From Ferruginibacter sp. (GTDB lineage: Bacteria; Bacteroidota; Bacteroidia; Chitinophagales; Chitinophagaceae): DNA of 64,000 bases. The translations under genes were made by a program, and so were the position numbers. This document shows positions 9,485 to 17,927 of the stretch, piece by piece (within the stretch, counting starts at the first letter, position 1; every line of letters starts with the position of its first letter). Under the pieces are notes generated by a model. The model saw only the letters and a list, made by a program, of their open reading frames with translations, did no database searches and was not told the origin of the DNA. The stretch is taken from the NCBI GenBank assembly GCA_025963635.1, contig JAOQAK010000075.1, positions 181,962 to 245,961 of the forward strand. The letters run 5' to 3'.

Positions 9485-11122
9485 TCAGTTCCGATAAATA
9501 ATAAAGCTATTTGGTTTAAGGTCCGTGCTTCCCATCAATACTTTTGCTCCCGCCGGAAGTGTGGCAGTTTTCGTTGAGCCAAAGTTGATGATGACGGAAA
9601 TTTTATCAACTCCAAAATACCTTGTAAAAGAAATCTGGTCGGGGGCATATTCGAGCTTTTCATAGCTACCGTATTGCAAAACCTTTTCCCTGTTTCTTAA
9701 AGCAAGTAATTCTTTATAAAGGTTAAGAATTGAATTTGCCCTTGTTGTCAGCGCCTGCACATTCACTTCTTTGTAATCAGGACTGGTTTTAATCCATGAT
9801 TTAGCCGTCGAAAATCCTGCGAAAGCATTCCCATTCCATTGCATGGGGCTTCGTGATTTATCCCTGTTAAACTCATTACCCTCCTTCAAAGCCTCCACCG
9901 GCGTTTTACCGTTGGAAAGGGCCAGTTGATAATGTGTTCTACCTTGTATATCCACCATTTCATCAAGGCGCTGAGCAATGATATTGTGCATCCCGATTTC
10001 CTCGCCATAGTAAATAAATGGAATTCCCTTTGCGGTTAACATCAACGCGGCCAATGCACGTGCTCTCGAGGTATCACCATTGGCCAGCCTGTCCATTAAC
10101 CTGGGCATATCATGACTGCCGAAAAAAAGTGTTGGAAAGCTGCGCATGTTTACACCCATGCTCATTAGCTCATCATAAATGCGCTTTCCAGAAAACGTGG
10201 CGATACTTCCGAAGTTGAAATTAAAAACAGCATCCAGCAATTCCGGTAAATCATATTGCGCCAGTACATCTATTTTATCACTCCCCACTTCCCCAACCAC
10301 AAAGCGATCCTTAAATTCACCCACCACTGATTTGATCTTCTTCATCGCCTCTTTCACCCCTTTTTGATTGATGTCATAAAAGTGTTGCTGGGCACCGTTC
10401 CTCATTGGATTATCATGTATGATTCCATCCGTGGTTAAAAAATTAATCACATCCAATCTAAACCCATCAACCCCAAGGTTCAACCAATACCGTAGCACAG
10501 TTTGTATATCCTGCACCACCTTCGGATTGGACCAGTTGAGATCGGCCATTCTTTTATCAAATTTGTGGTAGTAATATTGATTGGTCAGCGAATCCAATTC
10601 CCAGGCGCCTCCCCCAAAAAAAGATTCCCAATTATTCGGCTTATCATTCCAGATATAATAGTCACGATAAGGATTGTCCCGCGATTTCCTTGCCTCCTTA
10701 AACCACTTCGCCTCTGTGGAAGTATGATTGAGCACCATATCCATTACCACTTTGATACCTTTTTTATGTGCCGCTGCCAAAAAGTTTTTGAAATCATCCG
10801 TGCTGCCATAAGTTGCATCAATATCATAATAGCTAGCTACATCATAACCATTATCTACTTTGGGCGATTGCAAAAACGGAGTAAGCCAGAGTGCCTTCAC
10901 ACCAAGCCCCTGCAGGTAATCCAGTTTAGTGGTCATCCCTTTAAAGTCGCCGTAACCATCGCCGTTACTATCTGCGAAACTGGGCATATAAATTTCGTAA
11001 AAAACAGATTCCTTCCACCACCTGTTTTCATAAGTTTGCGCTTGCGAAATACTCGGAAATAAGCACAATAAGGATGATAGAAAAAATGCAGCGATCAGAA
11101 ATAATTTAGGAGGTATTTTCAT
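9485..11122 (-). CDS. Secreted GH13 alpha-amylase/alpha-glucosidase family protein
   Basis: Signal peptide; WWKESVFYEIYMPSFADSNGDGYGDFKG, VMDMVLNHTS, VDGFRLDVINF, VVGEVGSD, FFGSHDMPRLMDRL, GIPFIYYGEEIGM. Confidence 0.93.
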   Translation of the reverse strand: MKIPPKLFLIAAFFLSSLLCLFPSISQAQTYENRWWKESVFYEIYMPSFADSNGDGYGDFKGMTTKLDYLQGLGVKALWLTPFLQSPKVDNGYDVASYYDIDATYGSTDDFKNFLAAAHKKGIKVVMDMVLNHTSTEAKWFKEARKSRDNPYRDYYIWNDKPNNWESFFGGGAWELDSLTNQYYYHKFDKRMADLNWSNPKVVQDIQTVLRYWLNLGVDGFRLDVINFLTTDGIIHDNPMRNGAQQHFYDINQKGVKEAMKKIKSVVGEFKDRFVVGEVGSDKIDVLAQYDLPELLDAVFNFNFGSIATFSGKRIYDELMSMGVNMRSFPTLFFGSHDMPRLMDRLANGDTSRARALAALMLTAKGIPFIYYGEEIGMHNIIAQRLDEMVDIQGRTHYQLALSNGKTPVEALKEGNEFNRDKSRSPMQWNGNAFAGFSTAKSWIKTSPDYKEVNVQALTTRANSILNLYKELLALRNREKVLQYGSYEKLEYAPDQISFTRYFGVDKISVIINFGSTKTATLPAGAKVLMGSTDLKPNSFIIYRN

Positions 11123-11485
11123 GGTTACAATTTACATATAATTTATTTTGAAGTTACTACTTCAAGGTGGGCCTCATACACCAAATTGCCAATCGCCATT
11201 CATTTATAATCTTTCTTAACAGGATTTCAATACACCGCAATAAAAAATTTTGCCACTAATGCACGAATAAATACAAATTAAATCTGTAGATAATTAAAAA
11301 TGCCAGACCACCCCTTGCATATATAAAAACTCTTTCCGGGTAACAGACAACAAAGGATTTAACCCTACGTCTATTTGGATAAATACAGCCTAATTAGTGA
11401 ACATTCGTGCATTCGTCGCAAAACATAGATCACCTGGCAGTAATCTCCAAACACCAGCGGAGCCTGGTTCCTGGTGCAATACAGA

Positions 11486-13207
11486 TTATTTTTTGCGGAA
11501 CATATAGTCCACTACAATTCCATCTACCAGCATTTTCTTTCCTGCATAGGTTACTTTCCCTCCCGAAGGGAGCATAACAATTACCGCGGCATTTTTAGGT
11601 GAAAGTTTTATTTGTGTTTGACCCGAAACATTGCGGGCTATAAAGGTTCCGGAAACTGTGTTGTACAGGTCTATTTTTTTACCTTGTTCATTTTTTATCA
11701 AAACAGGTTTAGTGGTTGGATAAGGATTGAAATATAAAAAAGAGGGATACGCTTTGTCATGATAAAAATCAGTGGCCAATAAATTTAGTTGAAGGATTCC
11801 TTCGACATTGGTTTTGCGGATGATACTTCCAAAAATGCCCACATGCCCGCTGCCATACACACTGAATTGAGACACTTCAGGATTTTTTCGCGGCACCCAC
11901 AACGGGCCGTCGCCTTGTGCCACAGGTCCGCTTAAATTTTCATGTTGCGCATAAGATGATTTGCGGATGATGCCTTCATAACCTATTACTCCTTTGGTCG
12001 CCGCCGCTATCTGTGGAATGGTTTCATGATCATCAGGCATATATTGCGGATAAAAAAACCTCGCAGCATTGGCTGCATTCAACATCCATTGCCCAATAGC
12101 AGTCGCGTACGATTGATCGTACCTCACCAATGGCACTAATGGCCAGGCTGCATCATAAGTGTTCATCAAAAAGCCATAGCCGCCATGATCTACGGTGCTG
12201 CCAACAATGCCTGATATGTCCATGCCATTCCAGTTGCCGACCAAGACACCCCAGCCTTCGCGGCAAATTGCCGTGCCATCAAAACTCCAGGCCAGCATTT
12301 TATCCATGTCGTACTGCTTTCCCTGTTCTGCATTGATCCTCGCGGATAAATAGGCTCCAAAGGGCATCAGCACTTCATACGTTGGATTTTTGGGCTGTGA
12401 TTGCAAAGCAGATAAAGCACTGAGAGCGCCCTTTAAATACCGCGGGTCACCGAATTTTTTATAAGCGGCATATAACACCCATGCATGGCCGGCAGCCACA
12501 TCAGGCTGTGCACAAATCTGGTTTTTCATGGGTGTCATCTTTCCATAATCAAAATAAGACCAATCGTAGTTACCATTTAATATTGAGTCTGCGCTGTAAA
12601 ACTTTTCGGCGATAGTATGGGCAATTTCGGTGAACCCCGGTTCATTGGGATACTGGTTATAAACCGCATAAAATAATACATTCGGGTAAACATCATACCA
12701 CCAGTCACGGCCATATCCTCCACCTAACAATGCCACCTCGGGACAAGTATTATTCATCATGATATTCCAGCCGGTTTCTTTGTTAAAATAATTTTTCAAC
12801 ATGCCCACGTAATTCCGTTTTTGTTGGTTCGTTTTATTGATCCCCACCAAACTTGCACCCAATGTGGCTCCCATGGTTGCCAACGCTTCATGAAACATTC
12901 CTTTGTTGTTGATCCCCTGCCGTACATCTCCCATAGCAGTGTACAATCCTACAACAGTTTGTGGAAAGTTTTTCTTGCTGCTATCCAACCATACCAATGG
13001 CCAGAATTCGCCTTTGGCATTGAAATCAAAAACGGTTTTGTCAAACCGAATCGCCAGGGCTTTATAATCGATTATTTGCAGTGGTTTTGGCAGAAAGGGC
13101 ATCTGCGCTACTCTTGGTATCTTTTGCTGTTTCGTCTGTGCCATTGCAGGCAATCCACAACAGGTGAAAAGCATGCAGGCGATACTAATTTTAAAAACCT
13201 TTGTCAT
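11486..13207 (-). CDS. Secreted protein of unassigned family, possible (alpha/alpha)-barrel glycoside hydrolase
   Basis: 573 aa with signal peptide; helical repeats with conserved-looking WWYDVYPNVLFYAVYNQYP and WVLYAAYKKFGDPRYLKGALSALSAL; C-terminal beta sandwich; lies in the PUL. Confidence 0.6.
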   Translation of the reverse strand: MTKVFKISIACMLFTCCGLPAMAQTKQQKIPRVAQMPFLPKPLQIIDYKALAIRFDKTVFDFNAKGEFWPLVWLDSSKKNFPQTVVGLYTAMGDVRQGINNKGMFHEALATMGATLGASLVGINKTNQQKRNYVGMLKNYFNKETGWNIMMNNTCPEVALLGGGYGRDWWYDVYPNVLFYAVYNQYPNEPGFTEIAHTIAEKFYSADSILNGNYDWSYFDYGKMTPMKNQICAQPDVAAGHAWVLYAAYKKFGDPRYLKGALSALSALQSQPKNPTYEVLMPFGAYLSARINAEQGKQYDMDKMLAWSFDGTAICREGWGVLVGNWNGMDISGIVGSTVDHGGYGFLMNTYDAAWPLVPLVRYDQSYATAIGQWMLNAANAARFFYPQYMPDDHETIPQIAAATKGVIGYEGIIRKSSYAQHENLSGPVAQGDGPLWVPRKNPEVSQFSVYGSGHVGIFGSIIRKTNVEGILQLNLLATDFYHDKAYPSFLYFNPYPTTKPVLIKNEQGKKIDLYNTVSGTFIARNVSGQTQIKLSPKNAAVIVMLPSGGKVTYAGKKMLVDGIVVDYMFRKK

Positions 13208-13372
13208 TCTTTGATTTATTTTAATGATACTGTTGATATAATGTACAAGGGATTCATAGTTTTAAGGTTTCCCAGGCGGGTCTCTGCATGGATTTGTGCG
13301 TGGCTTGCAGAACCGGCCGTCACTTCCGCAGGTTACCAGATTACCTTATACAATGAGTTAACCGCTCCATAG

Positions 13373-13441
13373 TACGGCGAGTCCTGCCGCAATATTTTAA
13401 AACTTTGAAGAGACTCGCGGCAGAGACTCGCCTGGGAAATC
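13373..13441. repeat. Palindromic REP-like repeat, copy 1
   Basis: 69 nt tacggcgagtcctgccgc...ggcagagactcgcctgggaaatc; 64/69 identical to copy 2 by hand count; ends form an imperfect stem (ggcgagtcctgcc / ggcagagactcgcc). Confidence 0.85.
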
Positions 13442-13473
13442 TGAGGTTGAAGGTAAAACTATATTTTTCAGGT

Positions 13474-13540
13474 TCCCAGGCGGGTCTCTTCACAGCTAAA
13501 GCTTACAATTTGAAAGACTAGCTGTGAAGGACCCGCCGCA
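13474..13540. repeat. Related palindromic element in opposite orientation, with a longer stem
   Basis: tcccaggcgggtctcttcacagct ... agctgtgaaggacccgccgca; shares cccaggcgRgtctc end with the complement of the 69-nt repeat. Confidence 0.75.
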
Positions 13541-13626
13541 ATCGGATCGCAAATACCATTTCAACTACAGGACTTGTTGTTATTTTTTTACATATGATTT
13601 TTCAGTTTGATATTTCTTTTCCGGAA

Positions 13627-13695
13627 TACGGCGAGTCCTGCCGCAATATCTTAAAACTCTGAAGAGATTCCTGGCAGAGACTCGCCTGGGAAATC
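13627..13695. repeat. Palindromic REP-like repeat, copy 2
   Basis: tacggcgagtcctgccgcaatatcttaaaactctgaagagattcctggcagagactcgcctgggaaatc. Confidence 0.85.
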
Positions 13696-13757
13696 AAATC
13701 AAGACTCTACTGAGAAATCAGCGATTCGCCGGCAACCTTCGGGAATAAACAACTGCA

Positions 13758-15053
13758 TTAAACCACCGCCGCTGCTACTTCATCCAGCACCTTCAGATCA
13801 ATGACCGGTTCTTCCGGTGAAAGCAATTTTCCCTGAGCGATGATTTTTTTGGCAACAAAGATCGAACACAATTGCAGTGACGCGATTATCACGATGGCGT
13901 AACGCAACGCAATTTCGGTGGAAATGGAATAAGCGAGCACAAGAAATGTTCCTGCACCTAAAAACCTTCCCACATATAATCCTGCTTCATGGTTGAGAAT
14001 ATAAGCAAACTCGCCCCGCTTTTCAATTTTAGAAACTATGTCGATCACCTTAAATTGGATGGGGAAATATGCCAGGTCCATTAAAGGTTTTGCGATCAAT
14101 AATAACAGGATAAAAAGCACCACGCCCACCTGGTTAAAAAGGATCCCGTTCAATACAGCACCCAATGCAAAAAGCCCCAAACCTGCGGCAAAGATTTTTA
14201 TCCGGTCCGACGGTTTTGAAAGCCTGCCCAATACATACATGATCACAGCGGCAATAACTGCGCCGATGGATTGTGCAGTTCCGAGTGCGCCTTCTTTACC
14301 TAATAATAACATAATGAGCATTGCCGGAGCAGTTACAAGAAAGCCCTGGGCCAGTCCTTTTAAGAGCGCTAAAGATAACAGCCTGTACCATAGTGGATGA
14401 AATTTAAAGAATACATATTGCTTTTGAGCCGGATTCTGAAAAGTGCCCCTGAAGCAGACAATGGATGCCATTACCGTTATCAGGAAAACTACCCCGGTGA
14501 TTACCAGGTAAGCCGTATGAACCTGTGCGTCACCTCCTTTTGATTCAATAAACCAGCCAATCGTAACCGGTATGATCACGGCAATGATTGTATAAAAAAA
14601 GGTTTCCAGGCCATAATAATAATTGCGGTTGCTATCATTGGTGATGGCTAAGGCAAGATAATCGCGGTTGGCCCAATAGAAACCAAATGACAATCCCATG
14701 GTAATGCCTGCGAAACCAATTCCAACAAGGTCAAGCGTTTTGAGCGACATCATGATCATCATCGAAACACCGCTGAGCATCATGCCCGCGGAATACAGCT
14801 TACGGATATTGAAATGTTTTAAAAGCCAGCCATTCAATAAAAAAGTAAGCGGGATGCCTGTATAAATGGTGAGTTGATAAATTACCACTTTCGTGGGGTC
14901 GTTGGAGTTACGCATTACATACGCCGCAACGAAAATATCAATTACCGGTAATACCAGCGCATATACAAGGTTGGTTAAAATAAGTATCCGGAAGTTGTGC
15001 GGCTGGCTCTTAAAGTGATCAACTTCTATCTTCAGTTTATTACGCATGATCAA
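13758..15053 (-). CDS. MFS transporter (PUL-associated)
   Basis: 431 aa polytopic protein with ~12 hydrophobic segments; overlaps the GH130 gene by 14 nt. Confidence 0.8.
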   Translation of the reverse strand: MIMRNKLKIEVDHFKSQPHNFRILILTNLVYALVLPVIDIFVAAYVMRNSNDPTKVVIYQLTIYTGIPLTFLLNGWLLKHFNIRKLYSAGMMLSGVSMMIMMSLKTLDLVGIGFAGITMGLSFGFYWANRDYLALAITNDSNRNYYYGLETFFYTIIAVIIPVTIGWFIESKGGDAQVHTAYLVITGVVFLITVMASIVCFRGTFQNPAQKQYVFFKFHPLWYRLLSLALLKGLAQGFLVTAPAMLIMLLLGKEGALGTAQSIGAVIAAVIMYVLGRLSKPSDRIKIFAAGLGLFALGAVLNGILFNQVGVVLFILLLLIAKPLMDLAYFPIQFKVIDIVSKIEKRGEFAYILNHEAGLYVGRFLGAGTFLVLAYSISTEIALRYAIVIIASLQLCSIFVAKKIIAQGKLLSPEEPVIDLKVLDEVAAAVV

Positions 15054-16104
15054 ATTTTAATAATGAGAAAATTTCGTTTATAGAAAAATGTGCCCCGCAT
15101 ACAAATTCATCTGAAGCACCATAGTAAAGCGTAATGGTATCTCCATCTGACCCTACTGTATGGCCATTGGTAAATACCACGTTGCCAAAGAATCCGCTCA
15201 GTTCATAAGCGGCAGAGGGTACCATGATGGGGACTTCTGTTCGGGCAATTACGATGGAAGGATCATTCAAATCTAACAGGAATGCACCGAGACAATATTG
15301 ATGCTGGTGATTGGCGCCATGATAAATTTCCAGCCAGCCTTTTTCTGTTTTAATGGGGGCTGCGCCGGCGCCGATTCTTGCGCTATCCCACGCATCTTCC
15401 CTCGTTTTGAGGATGCATTTATGATTACCCCAATGGATTCCATCCGGCGACTCCGCTAACCAAATATAATTGCCGCCGATGTCCACACTGCTAGGACGAT
15501 GCAGGGCATAATAGCGGCCATTTATTTTTTCTTCAAAAATGGCGCAGTCCTTATTATGCGGCGGTAACATCATCCCATGCGATTGAAAATTTTTCCAATC
15601 GGTGGTAGTGCGTAACCCCACCCCTACGCCATTGCCGGAGACTGCCGTAAATGTGAGCCAGTATTTATTTTCAAGAAGTGTAACCCGGCAATCTTCTACG
15701 CCAAAGGCTTGCAAAATGCCTTCTCCTACGAGTGAAGGATAATCTTCCGGTTGATAAAAATGTACTCCATCATCGCTGCAAACTAACCGGAGATGAGACA
15801 AGGTTGTGAGATAATCAACACCTTTATAATTGATCACCCTTGCATCGGTTGCTTTTAATTCAGGAGCATCTTTTGGTATTTCAATTATTTGGATGCCGCC
15901 CGTTACCGTTAGTATGGGAAAAGAAATGACATTTTCTTTTTGAGCAGGTCTTTCTGCCACCCTTACGATCAGCCAGGTTTTGCCCTGGTATTGAAATACA
16001 CCCGGGTTTAACAGGCAGGTAATTTCCAATCCTTCAGTACTTGCTTCCAAGTCGGAGGGTGATAGTAATGGGTTTTGTGCAAAGCGTTTCGCTATGTCTT
16101 TCAT
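15040..16104 (-). CDS. GH130-family glycosidase/phosphorylase
   Basis: 354 aa; NPGVFQYQGKTWLIVRVAER, GVEDCRVT, YHGANHQHQYCLGAFLLDLNDPSIVIARTEVPIM, FTNG...YYGASD are GH130-like. Confidence 0.88.
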   Translation of the reverse strand: MKDIAKRFAQNPLLSPSDLEASTEGLEITCLLNPGVFQYQGKTWLIVRVAERPAQKENVISFPILTVTGGIQIIEIPKDAPELKATDARVINYKGVDYLTTLSHLRLVCSDDGVHFYQPEDYPSLVGEGILQAFGVEDCRVTLLENKYWLTFTAVSGNGVGVGLRTTTDWKNFQSHGMMLPPHNKDCAIFEEKINGRYYALHRPSSVDIGGNYIWLAESPDGIHWGNHKCILKTREDAWDSARIGAGAAPIKTEKGWLEIYHGANHQHQYCLGAFLLDLNDPSIVIARTEVPIMVPSAAYELSGFFGNVVFTNGHTVGSDGDTITLYYGASDEFVCGAHFSINEIFSLLKFDHA

Positions 16105-16286
16105 GAGATGATTTTTTAGCGGTTCATCATTGTTGTGGATGAGTAATTTGATATGCTGAGGGTTTGGCTACGCATAGATAGAATGTACAAGAGTGATTAT
16201 TATTTCTTTTTACTAAAAAGAAATAATAACAAAATCCTATTTGCCACTGCAGCCTAACAGGTATTCTGAAGACTGGCTACAAAAGA

Positions 16287-16320
16287 CCTCACCCCAACCC
16301 CTCTCCAAAGGAGAGGGGCT
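16287..16320. repeat. REP-like hairpin motif
   Basis: cctcaccccaacccctctccaaaggagaggggct; perfect 9-bp stem cccctctcc-aaa-ggagagggg at 16298-16318. Confidence 0.6.
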
Positions 16321-16416
16321 TATGGAATGCTATTGCTGAGTTCTTTTATGAACTCAAACAGTTATATTCCGCCTTGGTGATGAATGAATTATTGTATTGC
16401 CGTTTCCGAATATCAA

Positions 16417-17901
16417 TTAATATCCCGGATTTTGAGTAAGCGTACCTGCTGAGGCGTCTATTTCGCTTTGTGGTATTGGGTATAGCATGTGTTTGTCCTG
16501 GAAGTTTTTTCCTTTAGCGGTCATCACTGACTTTGCAATTCCCCATCTTTTCAGATCGAGCATTCTTTGAGATTCGAAACCAAGTTCTACCCTCCGTTCT
16601 GCTACGAGCCATGCTTTAACAGTGGATTTATCTGTAGAGGCAGGCCTGTCGGGCAACGTGCCTGCAGGTGGTACAACGCCGGTAGCATCTACAGTATTTC
16701 GTGCCCTGGTCCTTACCTGGTTAATAATTGCTATTGCGTTGGTATAATCGCCTGTTTCAAGGTATGCTTCGGCTTTCCAAAGCAATGCGTCTGCAAAGCG
16801 GATATACACTTTGTTAGTGGGCGCATCATCGTTCCCTTTATAGGTTCCATCCAAACTGCCTAATAATTTATTGACCCATTGTTTGGGCGCATTTACCGTA
16901 AATATTTTGCGGGGATCATTGGGTTCAAAGGCGCTCAGGAAATCTGCGCTCGGCGCAAAAAATCCCCAGTCCAATGGTGCGCAAATCCCATCTCCCCTTC
17001 TTGGTGTTTGATTGCTTTGATGATCGTAAGCAAAAATGACTTCATTTTCGGCGAACTCGTTCGAGACAGCGAAACTGCTGAAGTAATTCGCATTCAAACT
17101 GTAAAAACTGAGCGCCTGCAATTCGGATACCAGGCTAATTACTTCCGGCCATTTTTGGGTATACAATGCAGCCTTTGCCTGGAGGGCAATTACAGCGCCT
17201 TTGGACACTCTCCACTTTTCGGTGGCAGACGTGTATTTGGAATTGGGAAGCAACCCTTTTGCAGCTGTGAGATCGGCTTTTATTTTATCCCATACTGCTG
17301 TTTTGCTGGCTCTTACCGCTACTTCAAAAGCTTCCTGGTAGGTTTTTACAGGGGCAACAATCAGGGGCACATCGCCGAAATTGGTTACCAGGGAGAAGTA
17401 GTAATGTGACCTTAAGAAATAAGCTTCGCCGAGCAACTGATTTTTTCTTGCCGTAGCAATTCCTGTGATGGCTTCTATGTCGGGCTTGGTTAATAAAGAA
17501 ATAGCAAGGTTAACCCTTTTGATGCCTTCATAATCATACTTCCATAAACCATTTGGGCCACCGTTGGTAGATGTAAAAGTAAAGTTGTTGATTTCGTCCA
17601 TCCATGGCTGATCACCATCTGCATTCCATTTCTTCTCCATATCATCGGAAGCAATGTCCTGCAGGATTAAATCATTTTGAAACACGAGTCCTCCACCCCA
17701 ATCCCATTGGGCCAAAATATTGAGCCTGTTCGACAACATTTCGTAAGAAGAACTTACCGAAGTTTCTACGATATTGAGTGTGGGTGCGGTCCTCACCTGC
17801 TCGTCCGTTAATAGGCCGATTGCATCCGTAGTAAGTTGCTTTTTGCAACCCCCTAAAAACGCGACAGCGATCAGCAGCCCTGTTATAGATAATATTTTCA
17901 T
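16417..17901 (-). CDS. SusD/RagB-family nutrient-binding outer-membrane lipoprotein
   Basis: Lipobox LGGC; GLLTDEQVRTAP, LLGEAYFLRSHYYFSLVTNFGDVPL, C-terminal RVELGFESQRMLDLKRWG...MLYPIPQSEIDAS. Confidence 0.95.
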   Translation of the reverse strand: MKILSITGLLIAVAFLGGCKKQLTTDAIGLLTDEQVRTAPTLNIVETSVSSSYEMLSNRLNILAQWDWGGGLVFQNDLILQDIASDDMEKKWNADGDQPWMDEINNFTFTSTNGGPNGLWKYDYEGIKRVNLAISLLTKPDIEAITGIATARKNQLLGEAYFLRSHYYFSLVTNFGDVPLIVAPVKTYQEAFEVAVRASKTAVWDKIKADLTAAKGLLPNSKYTSATEKWRVSKGAVIALQAKAALYTQKWPEVISLVSELQALSFYSLNANYFSSFAVSNEFAENEVIFAYDHQSNQTPRRGDGICAPLDWGFFAPSADFLSAFEPNDPRKIFTVNAPKQWVNKLLGSLDGTYKGNDDAPTNKVYIRFADALLWKAEAYLETGDYTNAIAIINQVRTRARNTVDATGVVPPAGTLPDRPASTDKSTVKAWLVAERRVELGFESQRMLDLKRWGIAKSVMTAKGKNFQDKHMLYPIPQSEIDASAGTLTQNPGY

Positions 17902-17927
17902 AACTAATAATTTTTTGGATGATTGAT

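Noticed and set aside
10502-11062. 186-aa plus-strand ORF
   Set aside because: Antisense to the clear GH13 gene with no recognisable domain; the same reasoning applies to 12821..13372, 16879..17409 and 14038..14400.
13270-13700. Possible CRISPR array
   Set aside because: Only two direct copies, internally palindromic, differing by several bases, no regular unique spacers and no cas genes.
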